Positions 44,723-54,049 of a stretch of 64,000 nucleotides of DNA are shown piece by piece. Origin of the DNA: Indolivaga capnocytophagoides DSM 22835. Its GTDB lineage: Bacteria; Bacteroidota; Bacteroidia; Bacteroidales; Dysgonomonadaceae. The stretch covers positions 1-64,000 of the forward strand of contig NZ_AUFL01000021.1 of NCBI RefSeq assembly GCF_000426485.1. The letters are read 5' to 3'. Positions within the stretch are counted from its first letter, which is position 1, and each line of letters starts with the position of its first letter. A program made the position numbers and the translations under genes. Below the pieces are notes generated by a model, which was given only the letters and a program-made list of their open reading frames with translations, was not told the DNA's origin and searched no databases.

Positions 44723-44807
44723 CGGGATACATAAATACAATAGAGATGGATAGACTGTCTATCCGATTATTACACGTTTTTTGAAGAGTTTATTTTACCT
44801 GTAGCTG

Positions 44808-45704
44808 ATGAACACAATACATATTGAGTTTTGTCCGGTTTGTGCGAACAGAAAATGTTCCGGGATGTTTGAATGTAAAGATCATTTGGCAACAAATGAG
44901 GTATTTTCAGTATTTAAATGCCCCGAATGCGGATTTGCTTTTACTCAGGATTTCCCGGCCGAATCCGAAATAGGAATCTACTACGATGCTCCCGAATACA
45001 TATCACATACCGATTCACATAAGGGCATAATCAATTCATTATATCATCAGGCAAGAAAGATAGCTCTGCGGTCTAAGACCGGATTTGTATCCAAGTATGC
45101 TCCGGCATCCACAGGAACCCTGCTAGATATAGGCTGCGGAACAGGATATTTCCTGAATGCGATGCGCCAAAAGAAATGGGTCGTAACCGGAATCGAAAAA
45201 TCGGAACAGACACGTATTTATGCTCATGATAAATTCGGTCTGAACATTCAGGATTCGGATTATCTCTTCGATATACCAGCAAACACCAAAGACGTTATCA
45301 CCCTTTGGCATGTATTGGAACATCTCGAAAAGCTGAATGAAACAATGGAGAGCCTCCACCGTATACTCAAAGATAACGGAACCTTATTTATTGCCCTTCC
45401 GAACAAAGAGTCTGCGGATGCTTGCTATTATAAAGAGAATTGGGCTGCATACGATGTTCCCCGCCATTTATGGCACTTCTCGCCTGCGGATTTTGAACTT
45501 TTCGCAAACAAACATAACTTCGAATTGATAAGAACTAAAGGCATGCCATTTGATCCATTCTACATTTCGATGTTAAGCGAAAAGAACAACGGATCGAAGA
45601 CTTCTTCAATTTCGGGACTGTTTAAAGGTGGGTGGTTCTTTCTGCAAAGCCTGTTTAATTTGAATAAAAACAGTTCTCTTGTTTATATCCTGAAGAAGAA
45701 ATAA
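44808..45704 (+). CDS. Class I SAM-dependent methyltransferase with zinc-ribbon N-terminus
   Basis: A 298-residue protein. The N-terminus carries C9-x2-C12 and C38-x2-C41, a zinc ribbon. The Rossmann methyltransferase core begins with LLDIGCGTGYF (104-114), and the post-motif region DVITLWHVLEHL (about 164-175) is typical of the Methyltransf_23 type. Such enzymes often modify sugars or small glycan precursors, fitting the neighbouring YfhO and glycosyltransferase genes. Substrate is not determinable. Well-formed promoter upstream. Confidence 0.82.
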   Translation: MNTIHIEFCPVCANRKCSGMFECKDHLATNEVFSVFKCPECGFAFTQDFPAESEIGIYYDAPEYISHTDSHKGIINSLYHQARKIALRSKTGFVSKYAPASTGTLLDIGCGTGYFLNAMRQKKWVVTGIEKSEQTRIYAHDKFGLNIQDSDYLFDIPANTKDVITLWHVLEHLEKLNETMESLHRILKDNGTLFIALPNKESADACYYKENWAAYDVPRHLWHFSPADFELFANKHNFELIRTKGMPFDPFYISMLSEKNNGSKTSSISGLFKGGWFFLQSLFNLNKNSSLVYILKKK

Positions 45705-45723
45705 TTAATGTAAGAAGATATTT

Positions 45724-45742
45724 AATAGGTCTGAGACCTTAA
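45724..45742 (-). repeat. Palindromic repeat head before yfhO
   Basis: AATAGGTCTGAGACCTTAA (plus strand) is the reverse orientation of the head. It ends 23 bases before the ATG at 45766. No long tail is evident. Confidence 0.65.
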
Positions 45743-45765
45743 TAAAACCATAACTCCGGAAAAAT

Positions 45766-48285
45766 ATGATACAACAAAAGAAAACGGCTATGCAGCAAAT
45801 ATTGCCTCATGTATTTGCAATCGTGTGCTTTTTAGCTGTAACATTTGTCTATTTCAGTCCTATGCTCGAAGGTAAAGTCCTACCTCAAAGTGATGTTCAG
45901 CAATACAAAGGAATGTCTAAAGAACTGAGTGACTACTACTATAACGAAGGCGAGTCATCAGCATGGACAGGATCGATGTTTTCCGGGATGCCGGCGTATC
46001 AAATCGGGGTCTGGGGCGGATCTCCTAACTTTCTGGATTATCTGGAAATGCCGGTCAAAGCCTTAGGCAGCAGTAGTGCAGGAGCTGTATTTACAGGTAT
46101 GCTGATGGCTTACATCCTCTTTTGTATCATGGGCGTTGGTTTCTTACCTGCGGTTTTAGGAGCAATAGCATATTCTCTTTCATCTTACAATATTATTATA
46201 CTCGATGCAGGACACGTTACCAAAGCCTGGTGTATAGCTTATATGCCATTGGTTATTGCGGGCATGGCTGCGGCATTCAAAAGGAAGTACTTGCTGAATG
46301 GTCTTTTGATGGGGCTTGGACTTGCTCTGCAAATCAAAAATAATCACCTGCAAGTGACATACTATACAGCAATTCTCTGTGCCTTTTTATATATCGGATT
46401 ATTGATTAATGATATTATAAAAAAGAACTTGGCAGGGTTTGCAAAAGCCACAGGAGCTTTGGCGGCAGGTGTTATCATTGCTGTCTTATGTAATCTGGGA
46501 AATATCTATGCAAATTATGAGATGTCGAAAGAGAGTACCCGCGGGCAATCGGAATTATCGAAGCCTACAAACAGCGAAAAACAATCATCGGGTCTCGATA
46601 AGGATTATGCTTTTGCGTGGAGTTATGGAAAAGCAGAAACTCTATCATTGCTCGTTCCGGATATAAACGGCGGAGCTTCGGGAGGATGGTTATCTCCAAA
46701 TTCTAATCTATATAAAGCCATCCAAACCAACGCACCTCAAGCTCAATTAGAAGCAAAAGGAATTCAGGCTCAGACATACTGGGGAGACCAACCTTTTACA
46801 TCGGGTCCTGTGTATTTCGGAGCCATCATATGCTTCTTATTCGTATTAGGTATGTTCGTTATCAAAAGCCCAATCAAATGGGTACTGCTTGCTTCAACCA
46901 TATTTTTCATATTCTTGTCATGGGGACATAATTTCGAAGGCTTCAACGATTGGTTCTTTTACCATTTCCCTATGTACAACAAGTTCAGGGCTGTTTCAAC
47001 GGCATTAGTCATACCGGCTCTCACTATGATAATCGTTGCGGTATGGGGACTCAAAGAGTTTCTGGAAGAAACGGAGGAGAAGAAAAAATTACAGCAATCG
47101 TTATGTATTTCATTTGGTATTACAGCCGGAATAAGCCTACTGCTCTGGATTGCTCCCGGAATTTTCGGGCTATCATTCTCTTCTGAAAACGACCAGCAAT
47201 GGATGACTCAGGTTCCGGACTGGTATTACACAGCCTTGATAGCCGATCGTAAAGACTTGTTATCGTCGGATGCCATACGATCATTCTTCTTTATCTTATT
47301 AGCAGGCGCAACTCTATTGGCTACTCTTAAAATGAAGGGTAATAAACAACAAGTTGCTTTTTATGCTACACTAGGCCTTATCGTATTAGTTCTGATAGAC
47401 TTATGGAATGTAGACAAAAGATATCTGGATAACGATAAATTCCAAAGCAAACTGGCTTATAATACCAATCAGCCTTTTCCGCAAACAGCGGTAGATCATG
47501 CGATATTACAAGACAAAAGTGTATCATACCGTGTGTTGAATCTGAATAATCCGTTTAACGAAACCAAAACATCATATTACCATAAGTCGATCGGAGGATA
47601 CCATGCGGCAAAACTGAAACGTTATCAGGAGTTGATAGATTACCGCCTTCAACCGGAGATCAACCGTATCATTAAGTCTTTCGATTCTCAGAATATCGAC
47701 AGCATCACCAGTACTTTTAAAGCGAACACAGCTTTGAATATGCTGAATGCTAAATATATTATCTTCCATCCGGAACAACCACCATTACAAAATCCGTATG
47801 CAATGGGAAATGCTTGGTTTGTCGAAGATTATACATTCGTTGATAATGCAGACAAAGAAATCGAATCTATCAACACGATTGATCCCCTGAAAACAGCTGT
47901 GCTGAATAAAAAATTCGAGGCTGATTTGTCGGGCTTTAAAATAGTGCCGGACTCTACTGCACGTATCGAGCTGACTGAATACAAGCCAAACCTGCTTAAA
48001 TACAAATCTTCGGCTAAAACCGAGCAACTGGCCGTTATGTCGGAGATATATTACCAAAATGGTTGGGAAGCTTATGTAGATGGAAAAGAAACCCCCGTAT
48101 ACTGTGCCGACTGGACATTAAGAGCAATACGTGTTCCGGCAGGAGAACATGAGATAGAATTCAAATTCGTTCCTCACAAATACAATACAGCTCGTACTGT
48201 GGCTTCAATAAGTACTGCGGCATTGCTGTTGTTATTGATTGGAGGAATTGCATCTGCTTTTATCAGAAAAGACAGAATTAAGTAA
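45766..48285 (+). CDS. YfhO-family membrane protein
   Basis: An 839-residue polytopic protein with about a dozen membrane helices and a C-terminal soluble region (about 595-810). The C-terminus contains YQNGWEAYVDGKETPVYCADW and PAGEHEIEFKF, the characteristic YfhO end domain. Firmicute YfhO glycosylates lipoteichoic acid as a GT-C enzyme; in Bacteroidota the acceptor is unknown, so a glycan-transfer role is inferred. Followed after 18 bases by a family-2 glycosyltransferase, probably in one operon. Confidence 0.85.
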   Translation: MIQQKKTAMQQILPHVFAIVCFLAVTFVYFSPMLEGKVLPQSDVQQYKGMSKELSDYYYNEGESSAWTGSMFSGMPAYQIGVWGGSPNFLDYLEMPVKALGSSSAGAVFTGMLMAYILFCIMGVGFLPAVLGAIAYSLSSYNIIILDAGHVTKAWCIAYMPLVIAGMAAAFKRKYLLNGLLMGLGLALQIKNNHLQVTYYTAILCAFLYIGLLINDIIKKNLAGFAKATGALAAGVIIAVLCNLGNIYANYEMSKESTRGQSELSKPTNSEKQSSGLDKDYAFAWSYGKAETLSLLVPDINGGASGGWLSPNSNLYKAIQTNAPQAQLEAKGIQAQTYWGDQPFTSGPVYFGAIICFLFVLGMFVIKSPIKWVLLASTIFFIFLSWGHNFEGFNDWFFYHFPMYNKFRAVSTALVIPALTMIIVAVWGLKEFLEETEEKKKLQQSLCISFGITAGISLLLWIAPGIFGLSFSSENDQQWMTQVPDWYYTALIADRKDLLSSDAIRSFFFILLAGATLLATLKMKGNKQQVAFYATLGLIVLVLIDLWNVDKRYLDNDKFQSKLAYNTNQPFPQTAVDHAILQDKSVSYRVLNLNNPFNETKTSYYHKSIGGYHAAKLKRYQELIDYRLQPEINRIIKSFDSQNIDSITSTFKANTALNMLNAKYIIFHPEQPPLQNPYAMGNAWFVEDYTFVDNADKEIESINTIDPLKTAVLNKKFEADLSGFKIVPDSTARIELTEYKPNLLKYKSSAKTEQLAVMSEIYYQNGWEAYVDGKETPVYCADWTLRAIRVPAGEHEIEFKFVPHKYNTARTVASISTAALLLLLIGGIASAFIRKDRIK

Positions 48286-48303
48286 TTAAGGAATATCATA
48301 CTA

Positions 48304-49209
48304 ATGAGATTTTCATTTATTACCTGTACATACAACCGGGACAAATATATCGGACAGACCTTACAATCGGTCTGCGATCAGAAATATCCTGATAATAATT
48401 ACGAAATCATCGTCATAGATAATAACAGCACGGATAATACCGCTAGTATCTGTAAAGAATTCAGAGCAGAATACCCAAACAAAAATTTCAGGTATTTCAA
48501 AGAAATGAATCAGGGACTATCGTTTGCCCTGAACAGGGGGATTAAAGAAGCTCAGGGAGAATATCTGATCTTTGTCGATGATGATGAAACAATTATCCCC
48601 GAACATCTCGAAAGGCTCGATAATCACCTAAGAACTTATCCCGAAGCTGTATTATGCGGAACTCCCGTTATTCCCGTTTATGAAATACCCGAACCTAAAT
48701 GGATGTCTCGTTTTACACAAAGACTGATAGGCGGTTATTTTGATCAGGGAAAAGAGGTTAAGATTCTCGAAGCTAAAAATTATCCGGGAACAGGACATAC
48801 AATTATAAAGAAAGAATTATATGAACGGTATGGGAACTATAATACCGAGTTGGGGCGCAAAGGCACATCATTGATCGGAGCCGAAGATAAAGATATGTTC
48901 AATCGACTCAAGAATAACAATATTGTCTGTTATTATCTACCCGATATACCCATATATCATCACATACCGCCAAATAAAATGACCGATGAGTTTTTCCATA
49001 AACTCACCTATTCGATAGGAAAAAGCGAGCGTATACGCACAAAGGCTGTCTCAGAAAAAGAATTTCGGAACCGTTTATTATCCGAAGGCATCAAATGGGG
49101 AGCATCGGTAGTCTTATTCGCTGGTTATACTTTAGGCTTACAGCCATCAAAAGGATTCAGACTGCTGCAATTCAGATGGAACGTAACGAAAGGATTATTG
49201 GGTAAATAA
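48304..49209 (+). CDS. Glycosyltransferase family 2
   Basis: A 301-residue GT-A enzyme. The nucleotide-sugar site is seen as TCTYNRDKYIGQTLQSV near the start, VIDNNSTDNT (about 39-48) and the metal-binding DDD at about 92-94 (FVDDDE). An acceptor region follows with a GAEDKDMF motif near 198-205. The C-terminus has a short hydrophobic patch (WGASVVLFAGYTL) that may touch the membrane. Co-directional with YfhO. Ends three bases from the convergent flippase-like gene. Confidence 0.85.
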   Translation: MRFSFITCTYNRDKYIGQTLQSVCDQKYPDNNYEIIVIDNNSTDNTASICKEFRAEYPNKNFRYFKEMNQGLSFALNRGIKEAQGEYLIFVDDDETIIPEHLERLDNHLRTYPEAVLCGTPVIPVYEIPEPKWMSRFTQRLIGGYFDQGKEVKILEAKNYPGTGHTIIKKELYERYGNYNTELGRKGTSLIGAEDKDMFNRLKNNNIVCYYLPDIPIYHHIPPNKMTDEFFHKLTYSIGKSERIRTKAVSEKEFRNRLLSEGIKWGASVVLFAGYTLGLQPSKGFRLLQFRWNVTKGLLGK

Positions 49210-49212
49210 GCC

Positions 49213-50232
49213 TTATTTTGTAGAAGGCTTTAACGACAAAGCAAACATACTGAACAGCCCGATAATCACAATCCACAGATTTTGTACGGCAAATACTACA
49301 AATGCAAATGCTTCTCCCGATTCTTTGGTCACACCATACAAGCCCAATGATAACACCACAGCCGCATGCCAGACTCCTATCCCGCCATTAGTAGGAATGG
49401 CCATACTCAAACTACTCAGAGCAAAAGCAATCAAGGCTGCAGTTATACCCAAATGACGGGTAAAATCAAATGCGTAGAATGTAATATAAAAATACAGAAA
49501 ATAAGAAACCCAGATTCCAATAGTATATAACAGGAAACGACCTTTATGCTTCATCTTGAAAATGGTTTTCATGTCATTCAACAATCCGAGAATAATACTC
49601 AGAACCTTTTTCACAATCTTATTCTCTTTGAATACCGTAAATATCAGTCCGATAAAGATGGCAGCAACAATAACTCCTCCTATTATCCAAGGAGAAGAAT
49701 ACAAATTCTGAATAGTAGCCGATAATGCCTGATTATCTCTGATATAAGACAGAAAAACATCCACATTGAAACAACATGCCAGTAAAATAATGCATGCTAC
49801 AGTACAGGTATCGGATACACGGTCGAGCAACATCGAACCGATCAATTTGGTAAAAGGAATTTTCTCTCCTTTAGCAACCATGGCACATCTCCAGACTTCT
49901 CCTCCACGGGGAATAGCGATATTTACCGCATAACTTCCGAGAACGGAATAAATAAGACTCCGTTTTGACGGATTATAACCTAAGGGTTCTATCAGCATCT
50001 TCCAGCGTACACCCCGTATTATATTACCCAAAGGTCCGAATATCAAAGAAAGGGCAAGTATCCCCCAATTAGCATCCTTTATAGTTACCCACATCTTATC
50101 GAAATCAGTATCCCTATATAAAAACCAAAGGATAAGTACGCCTAGAGCCAAGGGTATGATTATTTTAAGAATCTGAGATATCAGTGATTGTTTTTTTTCC
50201 GTCTCTTCCGTCTGAATGGTATTATTATCCAT
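49213..50232 (-). CDS. Flippase-like membrane protein (LPG synthase TM domain / YbhN family)
   Basis: A 339-residue protein with eight or so membrane helices, matching the lysylphosphatidylglycerol synthase transmembrane (UPF0104/AglD-type) family. Visible family traits are the RGxRWxxLL-like GVRWKMLIEPLGY loop after helix 2, PRGGEVWRCAMV near 120, and PTNGGIGVWHAAVVL near the end. It lacks the cytosolic aminoacyl-transferase domain, so it is the flippase-like part only. Probably moves a lipid or lipid-linked glycan; substrate unknown. Confidence 0.83.
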   Translation of the reverse strand: MDNNTIQTEETEKKQSLISQILKIIIPLALGVLILWFLYRDTDFDKMWVTIKDANWGILALSLIFGPLGNIIRGVRWKMLIEPLGYNPSKRSLIYSVLGSYAVNIAIPRGGEVWRCAMVAKGEKIPFTKLIGSMLLDRVSDTCTVACIILLACCFNVDVFLSYIRDNQALSATIQNLYSSPWIIGGVIVAAIFIGLIFTVFKENKIVKKVLSIILGLLNDMKTIFKMKHKGRFLLYTIGIWVSYFLYFYITFYAFDFTRHLGITAALIAFALSSLSMAIPTNGGIGVWHAAVVLSLGLYGVTKESGEAFAFVVFAVQNLWIVIIGLFSMFALSLKPSTK

Positions 50233-50348
50233 CTACTGTTATTTTAGAATAAGAAAACTCTTTTGTTATACAAAACGCAATACTCTAAGGCTACTCAAAA
50301 AATACTGTGTCGAATACCTTATTTCACTTATCTATAGGATAAATTGAT

Positions 50349-50356
50349 TAACTTTG
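50349..50356 (+). promoter_or_regulatory. Predicted -7 box of rsmA
   Basis: TAACTTTG matches TAnnTTTG, 37 bases before the ATG. -33 element not clear. Confidence 0.45.
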
Positions 50357-50393
50357 CACCGCACAAAGATAACGATATTTTAATTAATAGTAA

Positions 50394-51209
50394 ATGGGAG
50401 CAGTAACACCGAAAAAATTTCTTGGTCAACATTTCTTGACAGACTTACAAATTGCTAAGCGAATTGCTGATACGTTAGATGATTTCAGCGAGATTCCTGC
50501 AATCGAGGTCGGTCCGGGCATGGGTGTGCTCACTCAATTTATTCTGGAAAAAAACATCGACCTCACAGTCGTTGAACTTGACCGCGAATCTGTGCCTTAT
50601 CTGCAAGAACATTTTCCGGGTCTGAACAGAAAGATTATCGAAGGCGATTTTCTGAAATTAAACCTTACCGATATATGTCCTGATAAGTTCACTGTAATAG
50701 GTAACTATCCTTACAATATATCTTCTCAGATATTTTTCAAGGTACTTGATTATAAAGATCATATTCCATGCTGTTCCGGAATGCTCCAAAAAGAAGTAGC
50801 AGAACGGATTGCGTCAAAACCGGGAAAAAAGGCATACGGAATACTCAGTGTCCTTTTACAAGCTTGGTATGATATTGAGTATTTGTTTACAGTAAGTGAA
50901 ACTGTATTCAATCCGCCTCCGAAAGTGAAATCGGCTGTCATAAAACTGGTAAGAAACAGCAGGACTTCGCTCGATTGTGATGAAAAGCTGTTTAAAACAG
51001 TTATAAAAACATCATTCAACCAACGGAGAAAAACGTTGCGTAATTCGATGAAACCTATGCTGGGTAAAGATAATGAAGTATACTCTGACTCAATATTCGA
51101 TAAAAGACCCGAACAATTATCGGTGGAAGAGTTTGTATATCTTACCAACCTTACGCAAAAGCACATGCCTACCGGTTCTGAAAACGCAGGGATAAGAAGA
51201 AAGGAATAA
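50394..51209 (+). CDS. rsmA: 16S rRNA (adenine1518/1519-N6) dimethyltransferase
   Basis: A 271-residue KsgA/RsmA enzyme. KKFLGQHFL (7-15) is the usual start, the SAM-binding motif VGPGMG is at 39-44, and the catalytic GNYPYNISS near 104-112 replaces the canonical NLPY. FNQRRKTLRN near the C-terminus is the conserved rRNA-contacting element. It dimethylates two adenines in helix 45 during 30S assembly. CorA follows 24 bases later in the same direction. A -7 box lies 37 bases upstream. Confidence 0.95.
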   Translation: MGAVTPKKFLGQHFLTDLQIAKRIADTLDDFSEIPAIEVGPGMGVLTQFILEKNIDLTVVELDRESVPYLQEHFPGLNRKIIEGDFLKLNLTDICPDKFTVIGNYPYNISSQIFFKVLDYKDHIPCCSGMLQKEVAERIASKPGKKAYGILSVLLQAWYDIEYLFTVSETVFNPPPKVKSAVIKLVRNSRTSLDCDEKLFKTVIKTSFNQRRKTLRNSMKPMLGKDNEVYSDSIFDKRPEQLSVEEFVYLTNLTQKHMPTGSENAGIRRKE

Positions 51210-51233
51210 AATAACGAAGAAAAACAGAGCGTT

Positions 51234-52184
51234 ATGTCAGAAGTGAGACTATTTTATCACAAAGACAATGTGATTCGTATAAGCCGCAGTATAGAATTCT
51301 TGAAAACGAATCCGATCAAGAATTTCTTATGGATCGACTTAAATAATGTGGATGAAGAAATCGAAAACGAGCTCGAAGACTACCTGAAGATATATATACA
51401 GGAAGAGGAAGAGATGATCGAGATCGAGATGTCGTCTCGTTATATGGAAACGAGCGATTCGCTTGTAGTAAACTTCAATTTCCTTCGTCTTAATTTTGAG
51501 CGTGAACCCGTCTCGTTTATTCTGAAAAACAATATACTGATAACTGTTCGTGACGAAGATCTGACCTCTTTTCAGGAGACTGTAAAGAAGATATCTGCAA
51601 GTCCGAAGAATTATCCCACCGGATACCATGTATTTGTTGCCCTGCTTGAAACCCGCGTAGAAGTAGATGCCGATATGATAGAGGAAATGACTCAGAAAAT
51701 AACCACTTTGAGTAATAGCCTTACCATGGACGAAGCAGCTGATGCCGAGCTTCTGATGGAAATAAAAGACTTACAGGAAAAGACTATGCTCCTTCGGGAA
51801 AATATAATAGAAAAACAACGTGCTGTATCTAACATGCTGAAAAGTGAGCTTATTCCTTACGAGTTACACAGTAAACTGACTATTGTTGTTAAAGATATTA
51901 ATTCGCTGCTTGAACATATCCGTTTCAGCTTCGACCGTCTGGACTACTTACAGGATACTTTTCTGGGTTTTGTTAATATCGAACAAAATAAGATAATCAA
52001 AATGTTTACGGTAATTTCCGTAATCTTTATGCCGCCTACTTTGATAGCCAGTATCTACGGTATGAACTTCGGTGATTCTATGCCCGAACTGTCATGGAAG
52101 TTTGGTTATGAGTTTTCGATAGGACTCATGGTATTTGCCGTTGCCGTTATCCTCTTCTATTTTAAGCGAAAGAAGTGGCTGTAA
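51234..52184 (+). CDS. corA: CorA magnesium/cobalt transporter
   Basis: A 316-residue divalent cation channel. The large cytoplasmic N-terminal domain (1-250) is acidic and helical, and two membrane helices close the protein. The selectivity motif YGMNF has GMN at 276-278, followed by a short acidic periplasmic loop and a basic tail. Forms pentamers in the inner membrane. Likely shares a transcript with rsmA. No magnesium-sensing leader is recognisable, as it lies inside the operon. Confidence 0.93.
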   Translation: MSEVRLFYHKDNVIRISRSIEFLKTNPIKNFLWIDLNNVDEEIENELEDYLKIYIQEEEEMIEIEMSSRYMETSDSLVVNFNFLRLNFEREPVSFILKNNILITVRDEDLTSFQETVKKISASPKNYPTGYHVFVALLETRVEVDADMIEEMTQKITTLSNSLTMDEAADAELLMEIKDLQEKTMLLRENIIEKQRAVSNMLKSELIPYELHSKLTIVVKDINSLLEHIRFSFDRLDYLQDTFLGFVNIEQNKIIKMFTVISVIFMPPTLIASIYGMNFGDSMPELSWKFGYEFSIGLMVFAVAVILFYFKRKKWL

Positions 52185-52203
52185 ATCATTTAACAGGTAC
52201 CAT

Positions 52204-52224
52204 TTAAAGATATAAGACCTATTT
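52204..52224 (+). repeat. Variant repeat head over the ABC permease stop codon
   Basis: TTAAAGATATAAGACCTATTT is a diverged copy resembling the one at 61397. The TAG stop of the minus-strand permease gene (52219-52221) lies in its ACCTATTT end. Confidence 0.45.
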
Positions 52225-53403
52225 AACTTTACGACGGATAATAAATATATTCAGAAGAGACAGTAAGACGAAGATCAGAATACCCAAACCTACGATATAT
52301 ACTGCGGAAACAGTTTCCCCAATCGATAAGACTTTATTTACGGCATCAAGGTACTTTCCTCTGAGAACAAGCACTATCAGCAATGATATAACCAATATCA
52401 CGCCATTTAGTATCACTGTTAAGAGTTCATAAGGACGCACCACATACGATTTTGTATAGCCTATCAAACGGAGAGTTTTTAATTTGCCCATATTCTTCTC
52501 AAGCAGTAAAAATATACTCAGAACAAGAACAAAAAACGACAACAAACATATAACAATACCTACCGATACAACTATACCTACTATTATTTTCAGAAAGAAA
52601 GCCATTTTACTGGCAGTTGTATTATCACCGCTTATCTCATAACCTTTTGTTTTGAAATAATTAGCCAGATTAGGATCTGCCACATTACTGATCTCTACGA
52701 TCAGGCGGGCAGGCTGTACCTGTGTATTATTGCCATAGTGTTCATTCGCCCAACTCATGAAAGATTCGGGGACTAATATAGTATTGATCCGGTTCGAGAA
52801 ACCGACAATACGCCCTTTCATCTCTTTGGGTTCTTTATGTTTGGTAAAAATAGTAATATCAAGGTTTATCATGCCTATAAGACCTTCGGTCAGCTTAGGC
52901 ATTGATTTCGATTCTGCAAAGCCGAAATTATACAGATCAAGGTAATTTTTAGGCAGAATTATGGGAATACTCGTGTCGAGCGGAGAAAACTTCCAATCTT
53001 CCGATTTAACATCAATAAAATTATCGGGAACAGCTTCAAAAAACATTTCGGTATTAAAACCTACTCCCATATTCTGATTATTGAAGCCTGCGAAAACACT
53101 GTACTGAGAAGGAGTAAATGCTCCTACATCTTTTACAAATGGCTGCTTCTTCAGGTCTTCTATCTCTGCACTGTTAAATCCATTCGATTTAGCAGTTAAT
53201 CCGGTTATAAGTCCTACTTGTTTAGATACCGTCACATAATCACGCTTAAACAACTTATCCTTCTCGGTAAAAACAGGGCTGATATCTAAATAAAACTGAA
53301 TGGCCAGCAACACAATAATAAGTCCTATCAGATTGGCTATACCAAAACCGATCAATTGAGCCTTGCTTATATTTTCACGAAGCAGCTTCCAGACTAATTT
53401 CAT
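52219..53403 (-). CDS. ABC transporter permease, FtsX/MacB-like
   Basis: A 394-residue membrane protein: one N-terminal helix (about 17-38), a periplasmic domain of about 220 residues, and three C-terminal helices (about 270-390). This is the FtsX/MacB/LolCE type VII topology, used for mechanotransmission rather than simple transport. The start overlaps the stop of the ATP-binding subunit by four bases. The operon also has a DUF4836 lipoprotein, so a role in envelope lipoprotein or peptide handling is plausible but unproven. Confidence 0.78.
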   Translation of the reverse strand: MKLVWKLLRENISKAQLIGFGIANLIGLIIVLLAIQFYLDISPVFTEKDKLFKRDYVTVSKQVGLITGLTAKSNGFNSAEIEDLKKQPFVKDVGAFTPSQYSVFAGFNNQNMGVGFNTEMFFEAVPDNFIDVKSEDWKFSPLDTSIPIILPKNYLDLYNFGFAESKSMPKLTEGLIGMINLDITIFTKHKEPKEMKGRIVGFSNRINTILVPESFMSWANEHYGNNTQVQPARLIVEISNVADPNLANYFKTKGYEISGDNTTASKMAFFLKIIVGIVVSVGIVICLLSFFVLVLSIFLLLEKNMGKLKTLRLIGYTKSYVVRPYELLTVILNGVILVISLLIVLVLRGKYLDAVNKVLSIGETVSAVYIVGLGILIFVLLSLLNIFIIRRKVK

Positions 53404-54044
53404 AAGGATAGAGTTTTTGTGTAATCAAGAGGTAAATGCTTACCTATAGATGTTGCGATAATACCTGCATCGCGAAGCCGTGCCTCTTTCGAGAGCAAAT
53501 CAGCCATTATACGGGCATTTTTATCATCGAGGTGACTAATGGGCTCATCGAGTATAATAAAATCAAATGGCTGGCACAACGAACGTATCAGAGCGACTCT
53601 TTGCTGTTGCCCCCATGACATTTTCCCTACCAATGCATTTTTCTTTTCACTGACGCCCAATTGTTCGAACATATAATTTATTTCGGCCTCGGACTTATGA
53701 TGAGTGAGGTTGTTCTTAAGCAGAACATTCTCCATCGCTGTCAGTTCGGGAAATAAACAGAGTTCCTGAAAAAGAAGGCTCAGATGTCTGCATCTTATTT
53801 CATCCCAAAAAGACGCTTTCCTGTTGCGGATACTGCTGTCGTCGAACTGGATAGTGCCGGAATAGTCGTCTCTGTAGCCATACAAATAGCTACAGAGAGA
53901 ACTTTTTCCTGTTCCCGAATTAGCTTCAATCAGATAATATTGCCCACGCTCAAAACAGATATCCTGTTTCCAGATTTCGGAACAAATTTTATTATCCGAT
54001 AAAAAAATATCAGGAAGTGTGTTATTTAGATAGATCTTGTCCAT
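53400..54044 (-). CDS. ABC transporter ATP-binding protein, LolD/MacB-like
   Basis: A 214-residue ATPase. Walker A is ANSGTGKSS (41-49), the signature motif appears as MSWGQQQR (LSGGQ variant) near 143-150, and Walker B/switch is FIILDEPISHLDD near 163-175. Small size and the partner permease place it in the LolD/FtsE/MacB group. Translationally coupled to the permease and six bases downstream of the DUF4836 gene. Substrate unknown. Confidence 0.85.
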   Translation of the reverse strand: MDKIYLNNTLPDIFLSDNKICSEIWKQDICFERGQYYLIEANSGTGKSSLCSYLYGYRDDYSGTIQFDDSSIRNRKASFWDEIRCRHLSLLFQELCLFPELTAMENVLLKNNLTHHKSEAEINYMFEQLGVSEKKNALVGKMSWGQQQRVALIRSLCQPFDFIILDEPISHLDDKNARIMADLLSKEARLRDAGIIATSIGKHLPLDYTKTLSL

Positions 54045-54049
54045 TCCGG

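Larger units (their letters stand above)
44389..44807. other. Divergent intergenic region lptD / methyltransferase
   Basis: About 420 bases. It carries a full repeat copy in the lptD leader (44425-44486), an lptD -7 box (44516-44523) and the methyltransferase promoter (44693-44722). The A-rich stretch 44540-44640 shows nothing else recognisable. Confidence 0.55.

Noticed and set aside
18141-44780. Recurrent TTACACGTTT in three intergenic regions (about 18141, 24800, 44771)
   Set aside because: Only three short matches with no shared position relative to genes; could be chance.
51210-51233. Magnesium riboswitch before corA
   Set aside because: The gap between rsmA and corA is only 24 bases, too short for a riboswitch.
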